A stretch of 64,000 nt of DNA from an uncultured Christensenella sp. (GTDB lineage Bacteria > Bacillota > Clostridia > Christensenellales > UBA3700), in assembly GCA_910583995.1 (NCBI GenBank), contig CAJTYW010000001.1, positions 224,020 through 288,019 on the forward strand. The letters are read 5' to 3'. Positions 28,364 through 38,289 of this stretch are shown piece after piece. Position 1 is the stretch's first letter, and the number at the start of each line of letters is the position of its first letter. Under the pieces are notes generated by a model. That model was not told the origin of the DNA. It did no database searches and saw only the letters and a program-made list of their open reading frames with translations. Made by a program: the position numbers and the translations under genes.

Positions 28364-31300
28364 TTATGCTTTTTTCTTTTTCTTGATAACCAATACGATT
28401 GCAACAGCAACAATAGCTAGAAGTGATACGCCACCAGCAACAGAACCTGCAATAATACCAACCAAATTAGTACTATTAGTTAGTTCAATCTCAAATATTC
28501 TGCTAATAGCCTCGTAGTCATCAGTACCCTCAACGCTTACAACAATCCAATATTTACCATCGCCAGCTTTTGTGATATCATTAACTTCTTGAGTGCAATC
28601 TGCATCAGAGAAATATTTAACTACAACGTTACCATACTTAGCCACTGGCTTACCGCCGTCAATCCAAGGTAATTTGTCTAGTTCATCAGGCAACTCCTCA
28701 ATTTGTACAAACTCATTTTTAGCCTTTTGGATACTAAATGTCTTAGTGTTTTCCATAGCATTGTTATCAACAATGTAGTTAGGGTTATTTTTGATTCCAG
28801 TTACTCTTGCGACATAACCAGTACCCGCTTTAATCGCAGCACCATCTATAACAAACTCTACAATGTCACCATCAACCAAACCGCTTACAGTTGTGTTAGG
28901 GGCTTGTTGGCTACCATTGTAAACCAACACATCATCAGACCAAGTGAATGTAATTATCTTTGGATTGATAACAAAGTTAAATGTTTCGTTTGTAGCAATT
29001 ATATAGTTTTTATTTAAAAGTATAGCTTGTGCTGTATAAGAGCCTGCATTTGTTTGTCCGCCTTTTACATCAATTGCACATACATCATCATCAATCAAAT
29101 CGTCAGCCTTAACACTTGCTGTAGGGGCTTGAGAGTCACCATTGTAAACAAACTCATTACCAGTCCAAACCACATTAACACTCTTTGGCTTGATAACAAA
29201 GTTACATTTTGCATTGCTATCAATAATGTAGTAGTTATTGTTTGAAAGTGTAGCTTGTGCTATGTAATTTCCTACATTTACTTGTTTTTCTGTCACATTG
29301 ACTACGCATGTGTCATCACCAATCAAATCGCCAACCTTAACACTTGCTGTAGGGGCTTGAGAGTTGCCGTTGTAAACAAGCTCATTACCAGTCCAAACCA
29401 CATCAATTTGTCTGCGTACAATATTGTATGCATCATAGTTACATCTGTAAGGTGTATCAGAATCCTTGTAATAGTCAACAATGTAGTTTTTCATTTTTTC
29501 TGCATAATCACCATCAACCTCGTGAGTAACAGTGTAAGTGCCTACATCGTTTTTGCCTACAACAATTGGATCTTCTCCACCTTGTGCATTTTGAACAACC
29601 TTAAATACAAAGTCATTTTTTAAGTTTTCAATGTCAGTTAATGGCACTCTATTATTGTCTGCATCCAAACTGTAAAACTCAAATATAATATTGCAATTTT
29701 TAACAAGCCACTCGCTGAAAGTATTCACATTAGCATTAGCCAAAAGCGTATCTAAAGTATCGCCATACACTTTGTTTGCTTGTGACATTTTGATTTCTAC
29801 ATGAAGCCTTCTAACTTCAAACTTAACCGCATTTGTCTCATCTGTAATGTACACATTGTGGTTTGGTGCAGAAATTTTAATCAAAATTTCATATTCACCA
29901 GCCTTAGTCACAAACAAGTCAGTTGCAAAGTCATTGCTAGCTCCCTTAATTTTGTACTCCACAGTTGCGTCTTTAACATCACCTTGCAAAGTATAGTAAA
30001 TGTTGCCGTTTACTGGCTCAACTTTTATGTTTTTACCAGTGTATACACGCGGAACAAATTGTGCTCTGTTGTATACTATAGTAGCATTTTCCACAACAAG
30101 ATTTCCGTTTTCAAATGTAATATTGTAGTTATTTGATTTTACCTCAATACCGATTTTGTATGTACCTGCATCAAAATAATTCTTTCCATTTGCAATAGTA
30201 TCGATTAATGTATATGAGAAGATATCAGCCACATTATCCATATCATTATAACAGAAATTTCCGTTGATTAGCTCAAATGGTTGCTCAGCGTCATCTGGTA
30301 TACTATTTAGATAAGCGATAATTCCATCTCTTGAAGAGCGAGGACCACCATATATAATGCTATCTCTATCATTCAATTTGATTTCAATGCTTGCTTTTGT
30401 AATCTCAAATTCTTTTACAAGCTTGCCTTCGGTAACAAAGTAATTGTTGCTATTTACTCCAGTAATAATAACTCTATATTTTCCAACATTTTTTGCGTGA
30501 CCATTAACAGCTACCCACTCGCCATCAACAAACATTTCATATTTAGCAGTAGCTATTACATCTTTGTCTCCATTGACAAGTTTTAGTTTTGTTACACAAT
30601 CGTGGCTAGCACTCTCCTCGCTATGTGCACCATAAACTTCGTTAATATCCATGCCATCCCAATCCATCTCAAGTTCTTTTGGATTGATAATATATACATT
30701 TATATTACTATCATTCACAAAACGGATATTTCTTCCATCCGCAACATTAGAAGCAAAGTAAATTGAATATGAACCAATAGGACCATTTGATTGAAGTGCA
30801 CCATCACTTGTACCAACATAAATTGTAGACACAGATTTAATATAATTAAATGCATCTTCTTGAGTCATATCATGCAAACCTGTAATCTCGATTTTGTCTT
30901 TAAGTATATCATATAGTACAGCTGATGGAATCAACTCATCGCCATATGTAACTGATATTTGCCCATTGATAGCGACATTAATCCAACCTTGGAATACATT
31001 AACTTCAACTTCAAGTTCAAAATCGTTGAAATTTTTGAAATTGTCTTTTGAGTGTACAATTTTTAGTGAGAAATAATATTTTGCAGATGGTTTTCTCTCA
31101 AGCGAAATTTGATCAACCCAATCCTCAGATTTAACATCGTCTTCCTTAAGATCTGACATAAAAATCTCAAACTCATCAAGGCTTACTCCATTGAAACCAT
31201 CAATTGATATAAATCCCTTTATAAGTTCTTTGGTGATAAATCTGATAGCATCTTCTTCTTCAAAATCCACATTAAATCTAAGTCCGCTGTAACTAATATC

Positions 31301-34300
31301 AGCAGGAGTAATTGTAAATTTAGGATTGTTTACAATAATTACATTGTAGTTATTAGTAATTTCACCAGTAGTACCATCAAGTGCAGCAATAGAAATATCG
31401 TATTCACCTACATTTTGTAATTTTCCTTCCCCAACGATTGCATCTGACTTAAAGCAGAAGTTTCTGTAATCATCGCTTATAAATCTAGCACTACCATCAG
31501 CATAATTCCAAATAACCCCCTCACTACTTGGTGATAGCAAAGGCATATCAGAACCAATTGGTCTGTTTTGTTGCGCTTGACCAAATTTTCTTGTTATATT
31601 ATTTACATTGATTTCTATATTCAAACGCACAATGTCAAACTCAAAAGTATTGTCAACTAGTTTATAGTTAGTTATGTTATTAGGATTAGTCAAAGCAGTT
31701 GTTGCAGTATAGCTGCCAACAACTCTTCCGCTTATCTCTGTGCTAAGACTTATCTTATCATCAAAAGCAACCTCTCCATCTTTAGCTTTTACACTAATCT
31801 TAGGAACATTTCCATTGTATGTGAACTGCCATTTGTTTGTATCTTGGTCAAACATCCAGCCATCGCCAGTTTGAGTCCAATCTACCTGCAACTCTTTTTG
31901 TGAAACCTTAAATGCGTTAACATTTTTAGGAACTCCATTGTTTTGCACATATTCAACACTAAAGTTGTTAACTTCGCTCTCAGCAAGTACATAAACAACA
32001 GTATAACTATCCACTACTATTTTATCGCCAGTTTGGTAACGACCACCCGCACCATCCAACAAATGGAAAGAAATTCTATTTGCCATGTCTGGGATTTCTA
32101 CCGAACCTGCTGACCATAAGTAGCGTATTCCCAACAAAGTTATCAATTCATCAGAAGTTGGTACTCCGTTTCCATAAATAAAGTCACTTGTTTGCCCTGT
32201 AACATCAATACTAATAGAAGATTTTGCAACATCCAAAGTACAAGAACTAATCAAGTCATCATGGTTAGGAGCAACTATTCTGTAATAAATAGTATAATGT
32301 CCCGCATTTGTGACTTCAAACTTGTCTATTGTGCTTGTCTTTATATCATCCGCATTATCTGCAAAATAAAGTTGTACATTATCTCTATGTGCATTTTCCC
32401 AACCTTTAAAAGCGATACGAACATCAGATTTTGTCAAACCGCTGTCTTGCGCTACACCTTTATATACAAGTGAAGGAAGAGCTTGCAATGAAAAGTCGAT
32501 GCCTGCATTGCTTATTGTAAGTTCACCGTTTGTAGTACTTCCAAATATGTAGTTTTTTGCCACGCCAGTTTCAAGTTTGCTAGGCTCAAGTGCATATGTG
32601 CCTACCAAATAATATTTATTTTCTGAATCATCAGTATATTTTTCACCTTTAAGCGAAATCTTAAACACATAATGTGCGACATCATTACCCACAAGAGCAC
32701 CTTTGCCATCAGCAACACTATCATCAAGTGTCAACACATAAATTGCATCGTTTTTGTTTTCCTCAAAAGAGGTAGTATAAGATGTCCAAAAATCTTTAGC
32801 AGTATTGCTTCCGTAAACTGTTTGTATATCTTTTACTGTAACATTAACTTTTCTTTGCAAAATTTCAAAATCTTTTGTTGCAAATCTATCTTCAATCACG
32901 AAGTTTTTGTTGTCGATATCTGCTTGTGCAACATAGCCACCTGCATTAATTACATCTGTTAACACTGTATCTGTTCCATTCACTTTTGCATTAACAGTAA
33001 CATTGACAGTTTGACCAAACAAATTTTCATCCGCATTTATGGCTGCACTAGGTTTTTTGTCAGTTGAGTCATACCACATATGCTCTTGCATAATCCAGTC
33101 AATTTTGATAGAACGCGGGTTTACAACATACACACCAACATCCATTGTCTTGTCGCCATTTTGTGCAAAAGAAATGTTTGCCTTGTCTGCATAAGCACTA
33201 TTATTTTCTATCAAAAGGTCATATTTGCCAACATTAACATACTCACCGGCATTAACTGCAATGCCATCTTTTGCAATAGCAAGACTTGTCAACACTTCGT
33301 TAATGTAATTGCGTTTTTGTGTTTCACTCTCTGCATCAAAAATACTTATTTTGTCCCAATCAAATATTTCGTTCAATATATTCTCTTGGTTAGGCACTAT
33401 ATTTCCAAAGATGTCAGTTTTCTCTTTTGTATAAAGCACAATATCCGCTTTGTCAATTGCAAGTGTAAAACTACCCTCAATAGCTGTGTGATTACTAGAA
33501 GTTATTTTGTAAAAAATAGTCTCACTTCCAATATCGCTTTTGCTAATTGTACTTGTCCATGTGCTTTTGTCACGGCTCAACGCAACATTTATCGGGTTAA
33601 GATCCTCACGAATATGACCTTCATAAGTAGCATCTATCCCCACATCATAGGAGGAGACTTTATATTTGTAATTTTGATTATTGACTTGTGCCGTAAATGC
33701 TTTCGCATGTATTGTATAAGCAAATTCCTTAAACGCATTACCACTGCCATCTGCCCAAGCAAATTTACTGCCATTAACCTCATTCTTAATAGCAATTTTG
33801 ATTTTATACGATCCGATATCTACCATTGTCGCTGTAGTAATTTCGGCTCCGCTGCTATTTAACAATTTTACATCAAAATATCTGCTGTCATATTTGGTAA
33901 ATGCAGTTGATATGAAAAAAGGTTCTCCATCATAAACCTTGCCAGCGTTAAGCATTGGCGCACTTATTTGATATTTGTAGTCATTGATTAATCCAATTGC
34001 TTTTTCAATATCTGCGCTTGATACTTCTCTTTTGTTCAAATAATTTGTTGTGATATCTGCAATAAATTTTTGAGCATGCTCAGTGGCATTATATCCGCTG
34101 ATATTCGTAAGAATTCCCGAGTTGTTTCTAAGTTTCTCATTAAAACTGTCAATAGCCTTCTTAAGGTTAGTTTTATCATAAATTGTGATATCAATCTTCA
34201 TACCATTTGTGTATGAATAGTTTACACCACCCACATTTAAAGTTCCAGTTTTGTTAACAAAACCTACTTTCTCGGAATTATCTATCTTTTGCATATCGTA

Positions 34301-35023
34301 TAAATTTCCCCACCTATCGTACTCACCCCAAGTCAAATAATGAGTGGAAACATAACTACCATCATTAAGAGCACTTCGATATGTGTATTCGCCGACCGCC
34401 ATATTATTTCTAAGAGAGCCTTTCATGTTGTACTTCCAATCAAAAAGATTTCCTTCACTTGCACCTATAGCAAACGCAGAAACATCTTTTATTGACGATC
34501 TATCAGCAGAAATTGTAACATTCTTTACATCTTCCCAAACATTATTAACATTTTGATATTCCAAATTATAGTTAAACAATTTCATCAAAGTATAACTATT
34601 GTCGTTTTTCAATATGTCTGCAACATTTGTGTCATTGTATTTGCCATCCCAATAACCAAAAGTGTTTTTAAAATAGACAATTCGATGCATAAGACCAGAT
34701 GAAAAACTAGATTTAACATCAAAGTAATACCCAGCTTTTTCAAGTGAATCATCGTTTACATCCAAGTAAATGTGATTTGGATATAGGATATTTGTATATG
34801 ATGTCTCACCTGCGTTATCATCACTGGACTCCAACCTAGCCACACTTACATTGCTATTATTTCTCACTGCAGTATCAATCGTGTATTGTACAGAATCAAT
34901 AGTCAGCGAATCATTCTTGTTTTTTGCAAAAACAACAAGCAAACTCGCTGTGATAGCAACCGAAACAAGCATTATTGCAAGCATAACAAAAGATATAACT
35001 TTGTTGTTCTTTGCAATTCTCAT
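28364..35023 (-). CDS. Giant cell-surface protein with MBG-type repeats
   Basis: A 2,219-residue secreted, anchored protein. An N-terminal hydrophobic helix (about residues 10-33, SFVMLAIMLVSVAITASLLV) serves as signal or anchor. The C-terminus is one membrane helix followed by KKKKKA (IIAGSVAGGVSLLAIVAVAI), so it is membrane-anchored rather than LPXTG-sorted. The interior is built from repeated 75-90-residue beta modules with VYNG(S/N)xQAP, GxYxAxVxLxNxNY and FxIxPKxI motifs, the MBG/YDG style found in adhesin-like proteins. Modules near the C-terminus are most alike. There are no catalytic motifs. AGAGAGG precedes the ATG. Adhesion is inferred. Confidence 0.85.
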   Translation of the reverse strand: MRIAKNNKVISFVMLAIMLVSVAITASLLVVFAKNKNDSLTIDSVQYTIDTAVRNNSNVSVARLESSDDNAGETSYTNILYPNHIYLDVNDDSLEKAGYYFDVKSSFSSGLMHRIVYFKNTFGYWDGKYNDTNVADILKNDNSYTLMKLFNYNLEYQNVNNVWEDVKNVTISADRSSIKDVSAFAIGASEGNLFDWKYNMKGSLRNNMAVGEYTYRSALNDGSYVSTHYLTWGEYDRWGNLYDMQKIDNSEKVGFVNKTGTLNVGGVNYSYTNGMKIDITIYDKTNLKKAIDSFNEKLRNNSGILTNISGYNATEHAQKFIADITTNYLNKREVSSADIEKAIGLINDYKYQISAPMLNAGKVYDGEPFFISTAFTKYDSRYFDVKLLNSSGAEITTATMVDIGSYKIKIAIKNEVNGSKFAWADGSGNAFKEFAYTIHAKAFTAQVNNQNYKYKVSSYDVGIDATYEGHIREDLNPINVALSRDKSTWTSTISKSDIGSETIFYKITSSNHTAIEGSFTLAIDKADIVLYTKEKTDIFGNIVPNQENILNEIFDWDKISIFDAESETQKRNYINEVLTSLAIAKDGIAVNAGEYVNVGKYDLLIENNSAYADKANISFAQNGDKTMDVGVYVVNPRSIKIDWIMQEHMWYDSTDKKPSAAINADENLFGQTVNVTVNAKVNGTDTVLTDVINAGGYVAQADIDNKNFVIEDRFATKDFEILQRKVNVTVKDIQTVYGSNTAKDFWTSYTTSFEENKNDAIYVLTLDDSVADGKGALVGNDVAHYVFKISLKGEKYTDDSENKYYLVGTYALEPSKLETGVAKNYIFGSTTNGELTISNAGIDFSLQALPSLVYKGVAQDSGLTKSDVRIAFKGWENAHRDNVQLYFADNADDIKTSTIDKFEVTNAGHYTIYYRIVAPNHDDLISSCTLDVAKSSISIDVTGQTSDFIYGNGVPTSDELITLLGIRYLWSAGSVEIPDMANRISFHLLDGAGGRYQTGDKIVVDSYTVVYVLAESEVNNFSVEYVQNNGVPKNVNAFKVSQKELQVDWTQTGDGWMFDQDTNKWQFTYNGNVPKISVKAKDGEVAFDDKISLSTEISGRVVGSYTATTALTNPNNITNYKLVDNTFEFDIVRLNIEINVNNITRKFGQAQQNRPIGSDMPLLSPSSEGVIWNYADGSARFISDDYRNFCFKSDAIVGEGKLQNVGEYDISIAALDGTTGEITNNYNVIIVNNPKFTITPADISYSGLRFNVDFEEEDAIRFITKELIKGFISIDGFNGVSLDEFEIFMSDLKEDDVKSEDWVDQISLERKPSAKYYFSLKIVHSKDNFKNFNDFELEVEVNVFQGWINVAINGQISVTYGDELIPSAVLYDILKDKIEITGLHDMTQEDAFNYIKSVSTIYVGTSDGALQSNGPIGSYSIYFASNVADGRNIRFVNDSNINVYIINPKELEMDWDGMDINEVYGAHSEESASHDCVTKLKLVNGDKDVIATAKYEMFVDGEWVAVNGHAKNVGKYRVIITGVNSNNYFVTEGKLVKEFEITKASIEIKLNDRDSIIYGGPRSSRDGIIAYLNSIPDDAEQPFELINGNFCYNDMDNVADIFSYTLIDTIANGKNYFDAGTYKIGIEVKSNNYNITFENGNLVVENATIVYNRAQFVPRVYTGKNIKVEPVNGNIYYTLQGDVKDATVEYKIKGASNDFATDLFVTKAGEYEILIKISAPNHNVYITDETNAVKFEVRRLHVEIKMSQANKVYGDTLDTLLANANVNTFSEWLVKNCNIIFEFYSLDADNNRVPLTDIENLKNDFVFKVVQNAQGGEDPIVVGKNDVGTYTVTHEVDGDYAEKMKNYIVDYYKDSDTPYRCNYDAYNIVRRQIDVVWTGNELVYNGNSQAPTASVKVGDLIGDDTCVVNVTEKQVNVGNYIAQATLSNNNYYIIDSNAKCNFVIKPKSVNVVWTGNEFVYNGDSQAPTASVKADDLIDDDVCAIDVKGGQTNAGSYTAQAILLNKNYIIATNETFNFVINPKIITFTWSDDVLVYNGSQQAPNTTVSGLVDGDIVEFVIDGAAIKAGTGYVARVTGIKNNPNYIVDNNAMENTKTFSIQKAKNEFVQIEELPDELDKLPWIDGGKPVAKYGNVVVKYFSDADCTQEVNDITKAGDGKYWIVVSVEGTDDYEAISRIFEIELTNSTNLVGIIAGSVAGGVSLLAIVAVAIVLVIKKKKKA
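28960..29410 (-). repeat. Near-identical tandem modules in the surface-protein gene
   Basis: Two neighbouring units of about 225 bases share long identical DNA blocks (for example VVWTGNE(L/F)VYNG(N/D)SQAPTAS in both). They encode adjacent modules, and a third diverged unit follows. The similarity points to recent duplication or gene conversion in this part of the gene. Confidence 0.8.
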
Positions 35024-35347
35024 AATTTATCACCTCTCTCTTTCAATTTTAAGCGACAACTTAAACAAGTTATCACTTTAATTTCAAAAATTTGCAATTC
35101 CTTGCCGATATTGTATTGCAAACAATATATTTTATTATTCAAATTTGCCTGTTTACTCCACCGCAAAAAGGCCATTTTGTGGCTAACATACTTAACACCC
35201 GAAAGCGTATTTTTCACAACAAACAGAGATTCTAAATTGTGTCAAACTTGATTTATCAAGTAAAAAACAATAGCGATTATTCAAATTTAAACAAAGTTTC
35301 TAATAAAATAAATGTGTCACTTATATATATAATATCGCTTTATACAT

Positions 35348-35376
35348 ATAATATCACTTTTTATTAAATAAGTCAA
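35348..35376 (-). promoter_or_regulatory. Promoter of the surface-protein gene, long leader
   Basis: TTGACT and TATTAT with 17-base spacing reading leftward. Transcription would start near 35,341, leaving a 5' leader of about 315 bases before the ATG at 35,023. The leader has no clear strong hairpin. 35,377-35,599 is otherwise AT-rich and non-coding. Confidence 0.6.
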
Positions 35377-35599
35377 TATAATCAAAATAAAAGGATTGTA
35401 CAATTGTTATTATCAAACTTTCTTATTATAATAATCTTCTAAAATTCATTATTATAGAGTGAGTTTCTAATTTAATTTATTCAAACTATCAAAAGCAAAG
35501 TAATTATTTTAACTTGTTTAGTTGCAATATTTAAAACTTTTAAATCTTCTGCAATGTATATTCATTTGCAAGACAATTTAAAATTTAGGCAAAAAAAAT

Positions 35600-35623
35600 A
35601 AAGAGAACAAAATAGTTCTCTTT
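35600..35623. terminator. Bidirectional terminator
   Basis: AAAGAGAAC/GTTCTCTTT with a six-base loop, with T runs on both sides, just after the nuclease-remnant stop codon. Confidence 0.75.
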
Positions 35624-35628
35624 TTTTA

Positions 35629-36207
35629 TTATTCTTCAAAATTGCTTTCTTTTTCTTTGATATTGGATTTATCAAGTTTCCAATTCAATGAAGCCTTTAA
35701 ATCTCTCATATCTGAGTTTTCATATGTATTGATTAATGTTATACCTTTTTCTCTATATATAGGCATTTTAAAGTTTTTAGATTCAGTATATTTCCTATTA
35801 TTTTCATTATAACCCCAATGTTCAATATATACATCTTTGCCATCACCCAAGTAATTAGGTAAATAGAAATCTGGTTTTATTATATCATCTTTTCCATTCC
35901 CATATTTAATACCACTTTCATAAGCGTGTGGGATTTTTTTCTCAAATAAATAATTATCTATTAAAATTTCAGATTTACTTTTTACAATATGTCCATCATC
36001 ACAAGCATATATACCTTCATAACTTTCGTCAAGTAATTCTACATTGCTACAATTTGTTATTTTAAAAAGTAAGCCTTTATTTTTATACTTTTTATAACAC
36101 GAAGCACAAAAAAGTAAACCATCTGTTTCTCTGCCACAAGTTAAACATCTGTTCTTGTGTTCGTTATCAATTATTATTGTTCTATTTTTCTGAACTTTAT
36201 ATCGTTT
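35629..36207 (-). pseudogene. 5'-truncated zinc-finger/PD-(D/E)XK nuclease-like gene
   Basis: A continuous open frame of 193 codons without any ATG, GTG or TTG before the zinc finger; the only TTG (at 35,850) lies inside the conserved domain. Translation shows CLTCGRETDGLLFCASCY (a C2C2 zinc ribbon), then KSKSEILIDNYLFEKKIPHA, IKPDFYLPNY and VYIEHWGY. That order is typical of a restriction-endonuclease-like domain seen at the ends of helicases and stand-alone proteins (E...D...ExxG pattern). The missing start suggests a remnant whose upstream part was lost. Confidence 0.7.
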
Positions 36208-36286
36208 TTATTTATTTTTAATGCTACAAATCAATCATTAAATTACAATTGTTATTTTATAGTGAAAAAACTAAAATTAATTGTAT

Positions 36287-36520
36287 TTATAAATCAAATG
36301 AATTTTTTAAATAATCAATAAGTTGTTTAGCAGTTTCTTTGTTGAGATGTATTAATTGGCTTTGTTTTCCTTTATGTAGACGCTGTTTGCTACCAAAAGT
36401 TTGTATGCGAACGTATTTTACATTATCGTAAATATAATCATTATATTGTGCTTCGCAAAAAGTTAAGCCATTTTTCATTGTATAGTTATTAGATTTTGTA
36501 ATCTTTGTAATTATTGCCAT
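36287..36520 (-). CDS. Small hypothetical protein
   Basis: A 77-residue protein of unknown function. TAGGGGGT lies just before the ATG. Basic, with a C-terminal helix (HLNKETAKQLIDYLKNSFDL). It sits between the nuclease remnant and the tRNA-Tyr gene, on the chromosomal side of E1. Confidence 0.6.
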   Translation of the reverse strand: MAIITKITKSNNYTMKNGLTFCEAQYNDYIYDNVKYVRIQTFGSKQRLHKGKQSQLIHLNKETAKQLIDYLKNSFDL

Positions 36521-36609
36521 TTTTTATACCCCCTATTATATATATAATTTTTGATAATACACTTTAGCATAATAGTAGCTATTAAGTTTGCAGTGTAGTA
36601 TTTATAAAA

Positions 36610-36639
36610 AAGCAACCTAAATGTAAAATTAGGTTGCTT
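36610..36639 (-). terminator. Original terminator of the tRNA array
   Basis: AAGCAACCTA/TAGGTTGCTT with an A run that reads as T on the leftward strand, directly downstream of tRNA-Tyr. It was presumably the array's terminator before E1 integrated. Confidence 0.75.
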
Positions 36640-36724
36640 TGGTGGGCAGGGGTGGATTCGAACCACCGAAAGCACTGCTGACGGATTTACAGTCCGTTCC
36701 CTTTGGCCACTCGGGAACCTGCCC
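36640..36724 (-). tRNA. tRNA-Tyr(GUA), left copy
   Basis: 85 bases with a long variable arm, encoded CCA, GGGCAGG acceptor, and a CTGTAAA anticodon loop giving GUA. Identical in the tRNA body to the copy at 45,302-45,386. It is now separated from the array promoter by E1. Confidence 0.93.
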
Positions 36725-36733
36725 ATATAATAA

Positions 36734-36781
36734 TGGAGCTGGTGATCGGAATCGAACCAACAACCTGCTGATTACAAATCA
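36734..36781 (-). pseudogene. tRNA-Thr 3' fragment left by E1 integration
   Basis: The CCA, acceptor 3' strand, T arm, variable loop and anticodon arm of tRNA-Thr(UGU) are present. The D arm and 5' acceptor strand are missing, replaced by element DNA. Confidence 0.9.
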
Positions 36782-37031
36782 AGGTATTGAGTGACCAATA
36801 ACGCAAAATTAACCAACAAAAAAAGATTATTCACTTATTGATAGGTTTATAAAATTTTGTTTGTGACACAAATTCCCCGCCCCTTGTGGGCTTTATACAG
36901 GTGGAATTTGTGCAAATGCTTTTAGGCGATAGAACCAACTAAGTCAATTGAATTAGTATGAACGCCGTAGCCCAAAGGAGCAAAGCGACTGCGGGAGCAA
37001 AACTATGCTTTAAAATTAATATTGATTTGAG
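36782..37031. other. E1 left non-coding region with nested hairpin
   Basis: A 250-base gene-free stretch. At 36,867-36,912 a 10-base stem (CACAAATTCC/GGAATTTGTG) encloses a GCCC/GGGC stem. A copy of the GTGACCARYAACGCA repeat lies at 36,791-36,805, ten bases inside the attachment repeat. These may be integrase arm sites or replication signals. Confidence 0.55.
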
Positions 37032-37436
37032 CTACTTATATTCTTTGATTTGAACTTGTACAAATCTAGACTCAAAAAATTCACCTATCGAAAATTTATA
37101 ACTTGCTTGTCTTAATTCGCCTTTTTTCAAATTATTTTCTCTCATTGTAAAAGTTTTAGCAACACTTAAATCTTTATCAAGCAACTCAACATTAAAGATT
37201 ACATATGTATAATCGTCATTTGCTTGTATGTTAAACAACAAGCCAGTTAAAGTAGATTCAATCTCAATATCTGGTGGTTTTTTAGTAAATGAAGGTTTAC
37301 TTGTATTTGAATTATTTAAGCCTAAAACTAAACCAAGAACCAAAATTAAAATACTAATTCCAATCATAAACCATATACAGCCATAACCTTTATTTTCTTT
37401 GTCGTCATATTCTACTGGTTTGCTTTCGTTCTCCAT
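37032..37436 (-). CDS. E1 membrane-anchored protein
   Basis: A 134-residue protein with one hydrophobic helix at about residues 21-41 (IWFMIGISILILVLGLVLGL) and a C-terminal beta-rich outer domain (SLTGLLFNIQANDDYTYVIF-like, FxLYD style). It overlaps the repressor stop by one base and is expressed with it, so it is probably made in the lysogen. Superinfection exclusion is a possible role, but that is inference from position. Confidence 0.7.
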   Translation of the reverse strand: MENESKPVEYDDKENKGYGCIWFMIGISILILVLGLVLGLNNSNTSKPSFTKKPPDIEIESTLTGLLFNIQANDDYTYVIFNVELLDKDLSVAKTFTMRENNLKKGELRQASYKFSIGEFFESRFVQVQIKEYK

Positions 37437-37711
37437 TACTTACCTACCTTGATATTGCTATTTGTGTTATTATTAAAACTATTAGAAATGTGAACTGATT
37501 TGTTACCCCACTCGTCTTCTAAGCCTAACATAAAGTCAGTGGTAACCCCAAACAAAAGACTTAATTTACATAAGTAAGTTAAATTAGGTTCAGTTCTTCC
37601 CTGTTCCCAACTAGCATAACCATTTGGAGATATATTCAATTTCGTATAGACATCTTTTTGTGTCATATTGCTTTGTTTTCTAATTTCTTTTAATCTCTCA
37701 TTAAATTTCAT
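37436..37711 (-). CDS. E1 XRE-family repressor
   Basis: A 91-residue protein with an N-terminal helix-turn-helix (RKQSNMTQKDVYTKLNISPN, then WEQGRTEPNLTYLCKLSLLF). It is divergent from the rightward phage genes and faces three CTACCCA-type operators. By position it is the lysogeny repressor. Confidence 0.85.
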   Translation of the reverse strand: MKFNERLKEIRKQSNMTQKDVYTKLNISPNGYASWEQGRTEPNLTYLCKLSLLFGVTTDFMLGLEDEWGNKSVHISNSFNNNTNSNIKVGK

Positions 37712-37740
37712 AATACACCCTATTTTATTTTATCAAAAAA

Positions 37741-37804
37741 CTACCCAAAATGTATTGACACTACCCAAAATTGGTAGTATAATAAAACTACCCATATTGG
37801 GTAT
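37741..37804 (+). promoter_or_regulatory. E1 rightward promoter with three repressor operators
   Basis: TTGACA (37,755-37,760) and TATAAT (37,778-37,783) with exactly 17 bases between; the spacer is itself the operator CTACCCAAAATTGGTAG. Further operators are at 37,741 (CTACCCAAAATGTATTG, half conserved) and 37,788 (CTACCCATATTGGGTAT). The repressor should block the consensus promoter directly. Confidence 0.85.
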
Positions 37805-37831
37805 GTATTATATTAAAAGGAGCAAACAACA

Positions 37832-38113
37832 ATGATAGAAAACAAAGAATTAAGTATTAAAGAGTTAATTGAAGAGATGTACGAAGAAATAGCTAACGAT
37901 TACAATATTGAAAAAATCGACCCAATAAACAATTTTCGTAAGCCAAGGGCTTATCAAAGAATTTATGATTGTATCAATAGATTTGGTCTTGCTAGATTTT
38001 TAGGATATAGCGTTGTTAGAACTTTAGAGAGTGAATTGGAATTAACTTTGTATTTTCGTGAATATTGGCAAGCTGTAATGTTCAAACGATTTAATGTTCC
38101 CTATGAAGATTAA
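37832..38113 (+). CDS. E1 early hypothetical protein
   Basis: A 93-residue helical, charged protein, first gene behind the repressed promoter (AAAGGAGC before ATG). Not recognised. Its position suggests a regulator or replication accessory. Confidence 0.65.
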   Translation: MIENKELSIKELIEEMYEEIANDYNIEKIDPINNFRKPRAYQRIYDCINRFGLARFLGYSVVRTLESELELTLYFREYWQAVMFKRFNVPYED

Positions 38114-38127
38114 AGGAGTATGCCAAT

Positions 38128-38286
38128 ATGAAACATAATCACAAATATTACGCTTATTATCGCTTTTATAGTTTTGAGCAAAGCAAATATATTGAAAAAA
38201 TTGAATGCATTTATTCTGTAAAAGAATTTAAAAAGCGTATGAAAGCTCTCAGATATGTTACAACATATATTCAAAAAGTTTGGTAA
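38128..38286 (+). CDS. E1 small basic protein
   Basis: A 52-residue open frame starting MKHNHKYYAYYRFYSFEQSK, with AAAGGAG and proper spacing, 14 bases after the previous gene. Basic and aromatic-rich, no membrane helix, no family recognised. Confidence 0.6.
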   Translation: MKHNHKYYAYYRFYSFEQSKYIEKIECIYSVKEFKKRMKALRYVTTYIQKVW

Positions 38287-38289
38287 TGA

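Larger units (their letters stand above)
36638..36781. repeat. E1 left attachment repeat (whole tRNA-Tyr plus 3' half of tRNA-Thr)
   Basis: 144 bases repeated in direct orientation at 45,300-45,441. The copies differ only by a two-base insertion in the spacer between the two tRNAs. The repeat ends inside the tRNA-Thr anticodon arm. This is much longer than a normal att core. Confidence 0.85.

Noticed and set aside
33080..33862. A 260-codon rightward open frame, and several shorter ones at 29,027-32,962
   Set aside because: They lie entirely antisense to the giant surface-protein gene, lack ribosome sites, and their Cys/Ile/Asn-rich composition is that of a shadow frame.
35020..35217. Leftward 65-codon frame in the surface-protein leader
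   Set aside because: No ribosome site and no recognisable features; it could be a leader peptide but the evidence is too thin.
36511..36726. Leftward 71-codon frame across tRNA-Tyr
   Set aside because: It overlaps the tRNA and terminator completely; chance frame.
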